Origin: JBBQYA01 sp038209155
GTDB taxonomy: Bacteria > Bacteroidota > Bacteroidia > Sphingobacteriales > Sphingobacteriaceae
DNA: 34,114 bases
NCBI GenBank assembly: GCA_038209155.1
Contig: JBBQYA010000023.1
Location: 1 to 34,114, forward strand
Reading direction: 5' to 3'
The first letter of the stretch is position 1, and each line of letters begins with the position of its first letter. Positions 15,987 through 24,885 of the stretch are shown here, one piece after another. Under the pieces are notes generated by a model, which ran no database searches, was not told the DNA's origin, and saw only the letters and a program-made list of their open reading frames with translations. The position numbers and the translations under genes were made by a program.

Positions 15987-17900
15987 ATGAAATTATTAAC
16001 AGACGAAACTACCATACCACAACTGATTAGAAATGTTGTAAAAAATATACATCCGACTTCTCATCCCTTTTTATTGCATAAAAAATATGAGGAATACGAG
16101 CCTATCACCTATCAAACAGTTTTAGATAATGCAGACGCTATCTCTGCATTTATGCTTGCATCAGGTGTTGAAAAAGGTGATAGAGTTGCTCTAATTATTG
16201 AAAATTGTCCAGAGTATGTTTATTATGATCAGGCCTTACAGCAAATTGGAGCTGTAAACGTTTCCATCTATCCTACCCTTACAGAAAATGAAATTCAATA
16301 TATTTTAAATGATTCTGGTGCTAAAATTTTATTAATTGGAAATCAATTTTTACTTAAAAGGATATTAAAAATCACTGCTTATTGCTCAGAATTAAAAATT
16401 ATTGTTCCCATTTTTGATGATTATAGAAAGACAGCCACTACTGCTAATGGCGGTACTGAAATACTTTCGCTCAATGAATTGATAGAACAAGGAAAATCAA
16501 GATTAAACTTATATGAAGAAAAAATAGATAACATAAGAGATTCCATTTTACCAAGTGATTTGTCTTCTTTAATATACACTTCTGGAACCACTGGAACTCC
16601 AAAGGGTGTGATGCTTAGTCATGCAAATTTTATAAATAATGTTCGGTATTGTTTCGAGCAAATTACAGTGGTAAATGAAACAGACACATTTCTTTCATTT
16701 TTGCCACTCTCTCATATATTTGAACGAACAGCAACTTACCATGTTTGCCTAGCCAAAGGATGTAAATTAGCTTTTGCCCAAAGCTTAGAATTATTAGGCA
16801 AAAACATGATTGAAGTAAGGCCAAATGTGATGGCAGCAGTTCCAAGATTGTTGGAAAAAATAAATGAGAAAGCTATGAAAACTGGCTTGAGTGCTGGAGG
16901 AATGAAAACCAAAATCTTTCTATGGGCATTTGAAATAGGAAAAAAAGTAAGAGAATTAAAAGAAAAAGGGAAAACTCCAAATATACTTTTAGCTACTCAA
17001 TTTAAGTTAGCTAATAGTTTAGTTTTTAGCAAGATAAAAGAAAAAACTGGTGGTAATTTAAAGTTTTTAATTTCTGGAGGAGCAGCTTTACCAAAAAATG
17101 TAGGTGAATTTTTCGGCAATTTAGGAATTCGTGTTTTAGAAGGTTATGGATTGACAGAAACTTCGCCAGTAATGTCTGTTACAGAATACGATAGATCAGT
17201 AATTGGAACAGTTGGAAGAATTATTCCAGGCATAACAGTGGCTATTCAGAATGTTGAAAATAAAACTATCTACACTGAACAAACTTATGATAGTTTTAAT
17301 CCAGAATTTGAATGTGAAGAAGGTGAAATAATTGTAAAAGGACATTGCGTAATGCAAGGATATTGGAACAAACCAGAAGATACAGCCGCAGCAATAGATG
17401 CTAAAAAATGGTTTCATACAGGCGATATTGGACGTTATTACAAAGGGAATTTGCAAATCACCGATAGAATTAAAAACATGTTAGTGAATTCATTTGGTAA
17501 AAATGTATATCCAACACCAGTAGAAAATACTTATCTAAAAAGCAGTAAAATTGATCAGATATTTCTTATTGGTGATAAAAGAGAATACATAACGGCGATA
17601 ATTGTACCTTCAAAAGAAAATCTAGCAGAAAAATTTAACTTGACCGAAGAGTTTTTTGAACATCAAGATCAATTTATTTCTGAATCTCATATTATAGAAT
17701 GGCTAGAAGAAGATATTAAAAAAATATCTCCTGAATTGGCGAAATTTGAACGCATTAAAAGCTTTATAGTAAAAAGAAATCCTTTCTCCATAGATAACGG
17801 AGAACTTACGCCTTCTCTAAAGGCAAAAAGAAAAGTTATAGAAAAAAAATATGCGGAAGATATAGAAGAATTATATTTACTTGAAGCTTCTCAAGAGTAA
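15987..17900 (+). CDS. Long-chain acyl-CoA synthetase (AMP-forming)
   Basis: A 637-residue adenylate-forming enzyme activating fatty acids to acyl-CoA. The AMP-binding loop YTSGTTGTPKGVMLSH is at 197-212, FLPLSHIFERT follows, then GYGLTETSPVMS (motif A5) and WFHTGDIGRYYKGNLQITDRIKN, the hinge region. The C-terminal LKAKRKVIEKKY contains the expected catalytic lysine region of this eukaryote-like FadD15 branch. Length fits. It stands alone between the isc terminator and a convergent HAD gene. No clear promoter was found. Chain-length preference cannot be read. Confidence 0.93.
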   Translation: MKLLTDETTIPQLIRNVVKNIHPTSHPFLLHKKYEEYEPITYQTVLDNADAISAFMLASGVEKGDRVALIIENCPEYVYYDQALQQIGAVNVSIYPTLTENEIQYILNDSGAKILLIGNQFLLKRILKITAYCSELKIIVPIFDDYRKTATTANGGTEILSLNELIEQGKSRLNLYEEKIDNIRDSILPSDLSSLIYTSGTTGTPKGVMLSHANFINNVRYCFEQITVVNETDTFLSFLPLSHIFERTATYHVCLAKGCKLAFAQSLELLGKNMIEVRPNVMAAVPRLLEKINEKAMKTGLSAGGMKTKIFLWAFEIGKKVRELKEKGKTPNILLATQFKLANSLVFSKIKEKTGGNLKFLISGGAALPKNVGEFFGNLGIRVLEGYGLTETSPVMSVTEYDRSVIGTVGRIIPGITVAIQNVENKTIYTEQTYDSFNPEFECEEGEIIVKGHCVMQGYWNKPEDTAAAIDAKKWFHTGDIGRYYKGNLQITDRIKNMLVNSFGKNVYPTPVENTYLKSSKIDQIFLIGDKREYITAIIVPSKENLAEKFNLTEEFFEHQDQFISESHIIEWLEEDIKKISPELAKFERIKSFIVKRNPFSIDNGELTPSLKAKRKVIEKKYAEDIEELYLLEASQE

Positions 17901-17997
17901 TTCTTTTTTAATTATGATTTTTCAAACATATTAAATGAACTAATTTGTTTATAGATCTTTATTAAAAGGGTTAAACTTATTTTTTTATTTGCTAAAA

Positions 17998-18042
17998 ATA
18001 ATACACAAAATTGAAAGTTACATTTTGTGTATTATCAGTTTT
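17998..18042. terminator. Bidirectional hairpin between convergent genes
   Basis: A perfect 14-pair inverted repeat (17998-18011 with 18022-18035, core ATACACAAAAT/ATTTTGTGTAT) around a 10-base loop. T-runs follow it on both strands. It lies midway between the ends of the acyl-CoA ligase and the HAD gene, so it can serve both. Confidence 0.65.
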
Positions 18043-18089
18043 TTATATATACAAAAATTTAATTAAATTTTTAATTTAAAAGCTTTTAA

Positions 18090-18725
18090 CTAAACTTTGT
18101 TTAATAAGCCATTTTCAGAAAAATATTTTTGTAAGCCATAACCAATAGGCAAAAGATGAGTTTGTATTCCTTGTTTTTTTGCTGTCTCAATGTGCTGCAA
18201 GCTATCATCAATAAATAATGTTTCTGCAGGATTTAACTGATTTTCATTCAGTACCCTTTCAAAAATATCTGCGTCTGGTTTTCTCATTTTCATTTGGTGT
18301 GAATAGTATGTTTTCTCAAAGTAGGAATCCATAGAATCTATTTGAAAAGTGTTTTTTAAATATTCAATTATAGAAGTATAATGAATGATATTATTATTGC
18401 TCAATAAAAAAGTCCGGTACTTGGTTTTTAAATCTTTCAACAAGTCCAAATTCCCGTCAGGAATTCCAATAAGCAGCGCATTCCACGCATGATCTAAGAC
18501 CTGATCTGAGTGGTTGGAAGAAAGAATAAGATTAATGTTATTTCTAAATTCTGATGCAGAAATAATCCCTTTTTCAAAATCATTAAAAAGAGTATCTTGA
18601 CCAGCATGACTAAATTTGTCTGAAAAATAGCTTGCTCCAAGATCAGTAAAGGCTTTAATAGTAAGCTGGTGATCGATATCAAAGATTACATTGCCATAAT
18701 CAAAAATGATATTTTTGATGTTCAT
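18090..18725 (-). CDS. HAD-superfamily hydrolase (YihX-like)
   Basis: A 211-residue haloacid-dehalogenase-like phosphatase. Motif I is IIFDYGNVIFDID, with the nucleophile Asp in FDYGN; motif II is FLLSNNN; motif III the Lys in MRKPDADIF; motif IV TLFIDDS. The form DxGN instead of DxD is normal for the YihX/epoxide-hydrolase-like subgroup. Sugar phosphates are the usual substrates; none can be assigned. The frame is open 17 codons further upstream, but MNIKNIIFDYGN at 18725 is the natural start. Divergent from the tRNA gene. Confidence 0.88.
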   Translation of the reverse strand: MNIKNIIFDYGNVIFDIDHQLTIKAFTDLGASYFSDKFSHAGQDTLFNDFEKGIISASEFRNNINLILSSNHSDQVLDHAWNALLIGIPDGNLDLLKDLKTKYRTFLLSNNNIIHYTSIIEYLKNTFQIDSMDSYFEKTYYSHQMKMRKPDADIFERVLNENQLNPAETLFIDDSLQHIETAKKQGIQTHLLPIGYGLQKYFSENGLLNKV

Positions 18726-18742
18726 AAATTCTGATTTTTTGT

Positions 18743-18773
18743 TTGTTAATTCAGTTGCAAATATGTACAATTG
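18743..18773 (+). promoter_or_regulatory. Promoter of the tRNA gene
   Basis: TTG at 18743-18745, 20-base spacer, then TACAATTG at 18766-18773, one base off TAnnTTTG. It is followed by CAATCCGAAA, exactly the bases after the rpmE2 -7 box. It overlaps the likely leader of the divergent HAD gene. Confidence 0.6.
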
Positions 18774-18798
18774 CAATCCGAAATTTTAAAAATTCGTA

Positions 18799-18872
18799 GG
18801 GCCCATAGCTCAGTTGGTTAGAGTAGGAGACTCATAATCTTTTGGTCGAAGGTTCGAGCCCTTCTGGGCCCA
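18799..18872 (+). tRNA. tRNA with anticodon CAU (Met elongator or Ile2)
   Basis: A complete 74-base cloverleaf: acceptor GGGCCCA/TGGGCCC, D stem GCTC/GAGT with one G-U pair, anticodon stem GGAGA/TCTTT with two G-U pairs, loop CTCATAA (anticodon CAT), variable loop TGGTC, T stem GAAGG/CCTTC with loop TTCGAGC, discriminator A. CCA is not encoded. A G1-C72 pair and no GGG/CCC in the anticodon stem exclude the initiator. C4-G69, C5-G68 and the ACTCATAATC...TTGGTC context resemble the Ile2 type that TilS modifies to read AUA, so methionine is not certain. Confidence 0.95.
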
Positions 18873-18900
18873 CAAACAATTAAGAAAGAAGAATTTTTTT

Positions 18901-18936
18901 AAAAAAAAGCAGCTAAGTTTTAGCTGCTTTTTTTTT
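18901..18936 (+). terminator. Rho-independent terminator of the tRNA gene
   Basis: An A-run leads into AGCAGCTAA, loop GTT, TTAGCTGCT and a long T-run, giving a stem of 12 or more pairs about 30 bases after the tRNA. The rest of the gap up to 19111 holds nothing I can identify. Confidence 0.93.
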
Positions 18937-19111
18937 GAAGAATTAAGATGATTGCGTTTTTGCGTGCATTTCATTTCATCCTGTAATTTTTTTCACTTTT
19001 AAATTTCATCAATTGGTTTAGGTCTCTAAAATTAATTCTATCTAATAGATGTTTTAACCTCTTGATATTGAAAATATCTAAAATATAAATTCAGAATTTT
19101 AAGTGTTTCTA

Positions 19112-20092
19112 TTATTCAAAACTTCCAATGTATTCTGTTAACTCATCAACTGAAGTAGAAAAGTCAAATTCATCATTTACAATAAAATAGTTGCCTTTAT
19201 CTACTGTATTTATATATGCTTTTTTGGCTACCGATAATCTGCTTGCTTCAAAATTAAATTGATTCATCAACGATTTAACTTGTGAACTATTCAGACAATT
19301 ACTTTTTATAAATTGATCAACCATTTTTAGTTTGCTTTCTTCAAAAGATTGCTTTTCTAATGATGTTTTAAATGATGAAAACAAGTTTGAGTTAGCAGCT
19401 ACTATACAAGGATTAGCAATATTTGAGTTTGAGACATTGGTAGTTGTTTGTGCATTTTGATTTAATATTGATGGATTCTGCACATTTTGGTTTGTTTGAG
19501 TAGTTGTTTGCGTAGTTTGACTAGTCTGAACAGGCATTTGTGTTACAACTTGGCTAGGCGTTTGTATCGTTGTGGTCATGCTTATTCCTGGTAATGAATT
19601 AGTGATCACAACATTCTGATTGGGATCAATAATCTGACTATGATCTATAACTTGAATTTGAACCGGAACTTGGGTTGTCGTTGTTGTGCTTGTAGAAGCT
19701 GGAATAGTTTGAGTGGTTTGTGTGTTATTATTTTCTATAGGTTTTGCAGCTAAAGCAGGTTTGAAACTGTTTACCCTCATCACATACTTTCCTTTTGGGT
19801 TTTTTTGAACAGAATAAACCACATCCATTGGTCCTGGTTCTACTCCTTCCGTCATCACATTTTGATCAATGGTTTTAATCTTTGAATCCTGAAAGATAAC
19901 TTTCAACTTATAGTTTGGATTTGTAAGATTGTTAATTTTTACTTTCACTTGTGGATTAACGTTCTGCTTTTCGCCATCTAAAATCAGCCAAAATTTTTCG
20001 CCATCTTTTGCAAATACGGTGATACTCGATTCTTGCGCTTTTAATAGATAAGAAAAAAGGAAAAGAAAAATAAATAAAGGAAACTTTTTCAT
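19112..20092 (-). CDS. Exported DUF4476 protein with Thr/Gln-rich linker
   Basis: 326 residues. Signal peptide 1-19 (ends LKAQ). Residues 20-115 form a compact, probably beta-rich domain (SSITVFAKDGEKFWLILDG). Residues 116-226 are low-complexity, rich in Thr, Gln, Asn and Val. Residues 229-322 match DUF4476: FSSFKTSLEKQSFEESKLKM, then LNSSQVKSLMNQFNFEASRL and a KKAYINTVDKGNYF segment; C229 and C266 may pair. Function unknown. It is the last gene of a three-gene exported unit, 15 bases after its neighbour. Confidence 0.85.
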   Translation of the reverse strand: MKKFPLFIFLFLFSYLLKAQESSITVFAKDGEKFWLILDGEKQNVNPQVKVKINNLTNPNYKLKVIFQDSKIKTIDQNVMTEGVEPGPMDVVYSVQKNPKGKYVMRVNSFKPALAAKPIENNNTQTTQTIPASTSTTTTTQVPVQIQVIDHSQIIDPNQNVVITNSLPGISMTTTIQTPSQVVTQMPVQTSQTTQTTTQTNQNVQNPSILNQNAQTTTNVSNSNIANPCIVAANSNLFSSFKTSLEKQSFEESKLKMVDQFIKSNCLNSSQVKSLMNQFNFEASRLSVAKKAYINTVDKGNYFIVNDEFDFSTSVDELTEYIGSFE

Positions 20093-20107
20093 AATGATGT
20101 TTTTAAG

Positions 20108-21421
20108 TTATTTCTTTTTTGTGGGAGTGGAATTATTAATACTTGATTTCTTAACAACTGGTTTTTTCTCCTGAGTTATTGCTTTTTTAACAGGAGTTTT
20201 TGGTTTAGTAACCTGTGTTGTTGGTTTTGAAACAACAGAAGGTTTAGGCTTTTCAATATTTGCAATAGGTTTTGTAGGTAAGCCAGGCACAACCATAGCT
20301 TGAGGCGCAAAAGAAACTTGTCTGCCATAAATAAATTTAACATCTAATTTTTTTGCTGCAAATGCAGGAATCTTGTCTGCATAATCCAAAATAATATCTG
20401 CTAATTCATCTGGCTTTTTCTTAAACGTACAATTTAATTTTGTGTAATTATTCACCGAAGTAACTTCTAATTGTCCACCAAATTGAGAATCTTCCTTTAG
20501 CATATTTCTTAATTCTCTAAAATCTCTAAATGTTCCCGTTCCATAAAAACGTAGTTCATATGGTGTTCCGTTATTAATCCACTCTCCTAAATAAGAATTA
20601 AAAGGAATTATCATTTTATCGAAATCACGTTTAGCAGCTTCTGAAATTCCAGCTTTGTAACCAGAAACAATATCCGTAGCATCTTGATATTCGCTTTCCA
20701 AAACAACAGTTCCTAATCCTTCAGCAGTACAATTATCATAAATTTTTACTTCTATCAAAACTTTGGAAGAGTTTCTAGTATCAAATGCTTCACTTTTGCT
20801 CATCGTGCTGATATTTGAAACCACCATAATAAACTGTGCATCAGATAAAATTCCTAATTTTTGAACATAGCTTATTTCATTAGTATCATTTTCTTGCATT
20901 ATGCCCAATGCCTCTGCTTTTAATGATTCAAATCTGCGTTTTTCTATGTATCTAAATTTCCGTTCAGATAATGCTTGATTCATTCTTTCGACCGCAAAAT
21001 CATAATATGGAATCATGGTTTTGTCTTTTTGTCTTTCATCATACATTACCAAAAAACGAACTCCACCTAAGGCTCTGGATAAATAAGCAATATCTGCTTT
21101 CAAAGGGTCTAAACTTACAATCGCAGCTACTGTCATTTCATAAGCTATACTAGTTTTTCCCTCTTTTGTAATTTTGTAGGAAGCTATGTAACCTTGTGTT
21201 CTAGTATCTATTATATCTTTTACTAATAAAAAGTTTTCTACTTGTGATTGAGATTTTACCTCTACTCCTACAGCTTGTCCAACTGCATTTCTCAACGCAT
21301 CTTGCAAAGCATCTTCTCTACTCCCTCCTAAACCGTTTGCTGTAACCTCAGAAGTTTTTTGTGCGAGAACGATAGAACTAATTGTAAAAATTAGACCTAT
21401 AATTAATACTATTTTTCTCAT
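20108..21421 (-). CDS. Exported protein with FlgT-N/LPP20-like domain
   Basis: 437 residues. Signal peptide 1-20 (IVLAQ). Residues 25-105 (GGSREDALQDALRNAVGQ, GVEVKSQSQVENFLLVKDI, TQGYIASYKI, YEMTVAAIV) have the pattern of the FlgT N-terminal/LPP20 fold. Residues about 118-370 contain FLVMYDERQ, a helix and GILSDAQFIMVVSN, loosely reminiscent of the TolB-N/CsgG-like middle part of such proteins. The tail from about 375 is Lys/Pro/Thr-rich and disordered. No flagellar genes are in the window, so a flagellar role is unlikely. It overlaps the upstream gene by four bases (ATGA). Domain similarity is by eye. Confidence 0.8.
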   Translation of the reverse strand: MRKIVLIIGLIFTISSIVLAQKTSEVTANGLGGSREDALQDALRNAVGQAVGVEVKSQSQVENFLLVKDIIDTRTQGYIASYKITKEGKTSIAYEMTVAAIVSLDPLKADIAYLSRALGGVRFLVMYDERQKDKTMIPYYDFAVERMNQALSERKFRYIEKRRFESLKAEALGIMQENDTNEISYVQKLGILSDAQFIMVVSNISTMSKSEAFDTRNSSKVLIEVKIYDNCTAEGLGTVVLESEYQDATDIVSGYKAGISEAAKRDFDKMIIPFNSYLGEWINNGTPYELRFYGTGTFRDFRELRNMLKEDSQFGGQLEVTSVNNYTKLNCTFKKKPDELADIILDYADKIPAFAAKKLDVKFIYGRQVSFAPQAMVVPGLPTKPIANIEKPKPSVVSKPTTQVTKPKTPVKKAITQEKKPVVKKSSINNSTPTKKK

Positions 21422-22362
21422 ATTAGTAATAATAAAAATTTACCAATAGTTGCAGCAGTTTTACCTACTTTCTGCCAGTTTATCTTATTTTTTCCTATGT
21501 CTGATAAGGTGATTTTTCCTCCGCTTGTGCTTATTACATCTACTACATCTGCTCCTTTATCAAATCCAACACCCTTCATAACATCTTTTGCCAATTGTAA
21601 ATATTTTGGAAATTTTCCAGATTTAGGATCATAAACTTTAGATAAATCTAAAAGTATTTTTCCGTCCTTATCTTGTATAATTGGAAAAAGGGAAGGATCA
21701 AATTTTTGACCATTTAAATTAAAAACAAGCTTTTTACTTTCTGCCTCATTTGCAGCTTGAGAAACCGAAACAGGTTTATCATTTTCAATTGGTTTTACTT
21801 CTATTACTGGACTCAGAGTTTGTGGAATTCCTTCAAAAACTGCCGGGGCTAAGCCTCCTGATTCATAAAGCGGAACTCTCATAGTTACTTCTATCATTCC
21901 ATTTTTAATAACAGGTTCTCCTATTATTCTTGCACCTTTTATTACTCCTTCTACTTTAGTGGAAATCACATCGCTAGTTGTAATCATGTCCTCAACTGTA
22001 GTTTCTCCGCTAACTTGAACTCCATTTATAATCTCCAAAAGATTTCTTTGAGCAACTACTACTGCACCTCTAGCTGCCATTGCATTGGCTTGCGCACTAT
22101 TTTTAAATCTTTCTGAATCGATTACGGATGAGCCTTTTGCTTCAACATATTGATCAGTCCAATTTACATTTCCATTAGTGGATGTTGTAATAATTGGTTC
22201 AGCAGAAGCAATGGCTTCCTCTAATTTAATTGCATTTGGAGCTAGAACTGCCACTCTTGCAGCAGGAGTTTTTGACTTTTTGCTTTTTGTTTTTGTATTT
22301 TGAGCAGTCGCAATAAGGTTAGTTGCAAAAAAGATGATTGCAAAAAAAAGAAATCTTTTCAT
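21418..22362 (-). CDS. Exported LPP20-family-like protein
   Basis: 314 residues. Signal peptide 1-20 (IATAQ), without a lipobox cysteine although LPP20 proteins are often lipoproteins. Residues 68-165 match the LPP20 pattern: YVEAKGSSV, ANAMAARGAVVVAQRNLLE, GVQVSGETTVEDM, VISTKVEGVIKGARII, IEVTMRVPLY. Residues 210-262 (KLVFNLNGQKFDPSLFPII, DKDGKILLD, FPKYLQLAKDV) form a second module that I recall at the C-terminus of some LPP20-like proteins. The chain ends in a hydrophobic GKFLLLLI. First gene of the unit. Function unknown. Confidence 0.82.
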   Translation of the reverse strand: MKRFLFFAIIFFATNLIATAQNTKTKSKKSKTPAARVAVLAPNAIKLEEAIASAEPIITTSTNGNVNWTDQYVEAKGSSVIDSERFKNSAQANAMAARGAVVVAQRNLLEIINGVQVSGETTVEDMITTSDVISTKVEGVIKGARIIGEPVIKNGMIEVTMRVPLYESGGLAPAVFEGIPQTLSPVIEVKPIENDKPVSVSQAANEAESKKLVFNLNGQKFDPSLFPIIQDKDGKILLDLSKVYDPKSGKFPKYLQLAKDVMKGVGFDKGADVVDVISTSGGKITLSDIGKNKINWQKVGKTAATIGKFLLLLI

Positions 22363-22425
22363 AGGTTTTAGATTTTAGAACTGTTTTTTATTTTGAGAAA
22401 AGATTGTGCTAGTCAAATCTACTGC

Positions 22426-22433
22426 CAAAAATA
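22426..22433 (-). promoter_or_regulatory. -7 box for the LPP20/FlgT/DUF4476 operon
   Basis: A perfect TATTTTTG reads on the minus strand 63 bases before the ATG at 22362. No TTG at the usual distance was found, so only half of the promoter is supported. Confidence 0.45.
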
Positions 22434-22568
22434 AAAAATTAAATGAAAAAAGCTAATTTCAGTTATTCAATCTTTAAAATTGCTTAATTTTTATCAATGT
22501 TGAAACTTTAATCATTTTAAATTTCGTAGGTTCATTCAATTTTAAATGAATAATTTTCTCTATTTATT

Positions 22569-23264
22569 ATGAAGTTTTATTTATTCCTAATATTATTTTT
22601 AGCTTCTTTTAATATTAATTCTTCGGCTCAAATAGTAGGCAGATTAGATTCTTTAGAAAAAAATTTAATTAATCCATTTGAGCCAGATGAAAAAATCGAT
22701 GCGATTTTATTTGAAGTTAGTAGTTCAGTTTTCCTTGGAAAAGCTCTTTCATTTAACCAAGAGAAATTTTTATCCCGTGGTTTTACTTTTGGTTATCAAA
22801 AAGATATCAGAATAGTAACACATCAATTAAGTTTCGCTTCAGGTTTATTATTAAGCATTCATAATTTTAAAAACGATTTAGCTTATTCAACTTCTAAAAA
22901 TTCAAATAACTTTAACAATAAATTACTAGATTCTGTTGATTACCAAATAAATAAATTAAGAATTATATATTTAGAAGTTCCATTGGAGTTTCGATACAGA
23001 ACAAAACCCAATCTTACTAATAGAAGTTTCAAAGTATTTGCTGGAATGAAAATCGGATATCAATTAGCTGCAAATCATATTTTCAAAACAGAAAATTTTA
23101 AAGAAAATACAGAAATTAAAGAATTAAACAAATTCCGATTAGGGCCAAGTTTAAAAATCGGTTATGGAAATATATTGTTTTCTACTTTTTACAGTTTGTC
23201 ACAAATTACTGAAAACAAAAAACTAAATACATTTACTGCAGGAATTGCTTTTTTTATCCTTTAA
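22569..23264 (+). CDS. PorT-like outer membrane beta-barrel protein
   Basis: 231 residues with a signal peptide (about 1-20, SSAQ) and alternating amphipathic strands through to a C-terminal TFTAGIAFFIL with a hydrophobic last residue, typical of small eight-stranded Bacteroidota barrels. EVPLEFRYR and FKVFAGMKIGYQLA are the most family-like segments. PorT itself serves type IX secretion, but this superfamily is broad and no other type IX gene is here, so only an outer membrane barrel is claimed. It converges on rpoN with a four-base overlap of the two stop ends. Confidence 0.75.
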   Translation: MKFYLFLILFLASFNINSSAQIVGRLDSLEKNLINPFEPDEKIDAILFEVSSSVFLGKALSFNQEKFLSRGFTFGYQKDIRIVTHQLSFASGLLLSIHNFKNDLAYSTSKNSNNFNNKLLDSVDYQINKLRIIYLEVPLEFRYRTKPNLTNRSFKVFAGMKIGYQLAANHIFKTENFKENTEIKELNKFRLGPSLKIGYGNILFSTFYSLSQITENKKLNTFTAGIAFFIL

Positions 23265-24727
23265 ACTTCTTTTCTTAATCTGGCTACAGGTATATTTAAT
23301 TGTTCTCTATATTTTGCTACTGTTCTTCTTGCAATGTTGTAGCCTTTTTCTTTTAGGATTTTTGCCAGTTTCTCATCTGCCAAAGGTCTTTGCTTATTTT
23401 CATTTCCAATACAATCTTCCAAAATTTTCTTTACTTCTCGATTAGAAACTTCATCACCTCCTTCTGTTTGTATTGCTTCAGAAAAAAATGATTTTAACAA
23501 ATAAGTTCCGAATTCTGTTTGTACATATTTGCTATTTGCAACTCTGGATACAGTACTTATGTCCATAAAAATTCGATCTGCAATATCTTTCAAAATCATT
23601 GGGCGCAATTTTCGTTCATCACCATCCAAAAAATACTCATATTGATATTGCATTATGGCATTCATGGTTTTAATTAAGGTTTGTTGCCTTTGTTTAATTG
23701 CATCAATAAACCATTTTGCAGAATCCAATTTTTGCTTTACAAATTGAACTGCTTCTTTAAGTTTTTTGTCTTTCGCAACAGATTTATCATAAGTTTCAAA
23801 CATTTCCTGATAGGATCTGCTCACTTTTAATTCTGGTGCGTTTTTGGAATTTAAGGTTAAAGTTAGTATGCTATCGGTTTTAGAAATCAAAAAATCTGGA
23901 ATAATTTGAAGTTGTTTAGAATTGTCTGAAGATGAGTTTCCTGGTTTTGGATTTAGTTTTAAAATTTCATCTATCGCCAATTTTAACTCCCGATTAGAAA
24001 TTCCTAATTGCTTCTCTAACTTATCAAAATGTTTTTTTGTGAATTCATCTAAATGATTTTCAACGATTTCTATCGCATGTAGCACAGCAGGATTTCCTTG
24101 AGACTTTTTATACAACTGAAGCAAAAGGCATTCTTGGAGATTTCTAGCAGCAATCCCAGCTGGATCTAAGGTTTGAACTAATGCAAGACATTTTTCTACT
24201 TGCTCCATAGAAACCGAAACGTTTTGTGAAAAAGCCAAATCATCAATTAAAGATTCTAATGGCCTTCTCAAATAACCATCATCATCCAAACTTCCAATTA
24301 TTTGATGGGCAACAATGAAATCAATGTCTTCAAAATCGGTAAGACCTAATTGCATTTCCAGCATTTCGTGAAAAGAATTACTCACCGCAATGGGAATTTC
24401 TCTTCGCTCATCTTCATCATCACTCCCATTATCTTGCCTTAAACTATACTCAGTAGTTCCATCATCTTGCAGGTAATCATCAATATTAAACTCGTCTGCA
24501 TCATCGAAGTTTTCACTTTCGGTTTCAGATTCAGGCTCATCATTGGCATATTCATCTACAGGTTCTGAGTCTGCCAAAGAAATATCTTCCAATGCAGGAT
24601 TATCTTCTAATTCCTCCTTTATACGTGCATCTAACATCACTGTAGGCACTTGTAAAAGCTTTATAAACTGTATTTGTTGTGGAGAAAGTTTCTGAAGTAA
24701 TTTTTGTTGAAGACTTTGTTTAAGCAT
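23261..24727 (-). CDS. rpoN: RNA polymerase sigma-54 factor
   Basis: A 488-residue sigma factor recognising -24/-12 promoters and needing an AAA+ activator. Region I is the Gln/Leu-rich LKQSLQQKLLQKLSPQQIQF followed by LEDNPALED; region II is acidic (about 50-110); the core-binding domain follows. Region III has the HTH (DIADRIFMDISTVSRVANSKY) and the RpoN box ARRTVAKYRE at 466-475 (ARRTVTKYRE in most species). Complete. No activator gene is in the window. Confidence 0.97.
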   Translation of the reverse strand: MLKQSLQQKLLQKLSPQQIQFIKLLQVPTVMLDARIKEELEDNPALEDISLADSEPVDEYANDEPESETESENFDDADEFNIDDYLQDDGTTEYSLRQDNGSDDEDERREIPIAVSNSFHEMLEMQLGLTDFEDIDFIVAHQIIGSLDDDGYLRRPLESLIDDLAFSQNVSVSMEQVEKCLALVQTLDPAGIAARNLQECLLLQLYKKSQGNPAVLHAIEIVENHLDEFTKKHFDKLEKQLGISNRELKLAIDEILKLNPKPGNSSSDNSKQLQIIPDFLISKTDSILTLTLNSKNAPELKVSRSYQEMFETYDKSVAKDKKLKEAVQFVKQKLDSAKWFIDAIKQRQQTLIKTMNAIMQYQYEYFLDGDERKLRPMILKDIADRIFMDISTVSRVANSKYVQTEFGTYLLKSFFSEAIQTEGGDEVSNREVKKILEDCIGNENKQRPLADEKLAKILKEKGYNIARRTVAKYREQLNIPVARLRKEV

Positions 24728-24818
24728 AATTATTCTTTAGGCAGATAAAATTAACGCGAAATGAGAAAAAATAATAATATTTTCGCCAACTCTAAAATAT
24801 CCATGAATAGTGCCAAAG

Positions 24819-24826
24819 TATTTTTG
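24819..24826 (+). promoter_or_regulatory. -7 box upstream of asnS
   Basis: TATTTTTG matches TAnnTTTG. It predicts a start of transcription near 24832, so the first in-frame ATG at 24838 would have almost no leader. This supports the downstream start at 24886. No TTG at the right distance. Confidence 0.5.
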
Positions 24827-24885
24827 ACATTATAAACATGCATTTAGTTTTAAATAATAAGGCAAACAACGAAAAAAAAATTAAA

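Noticed and set aside
24810..24817. TTTGGCAC on the minus strand upstream of rpoN, resembling the -24 half of a sigma-54 promoter.
   Set aside because: No TTGC at the required distance for the -12 half, so autoregulation is not supported.
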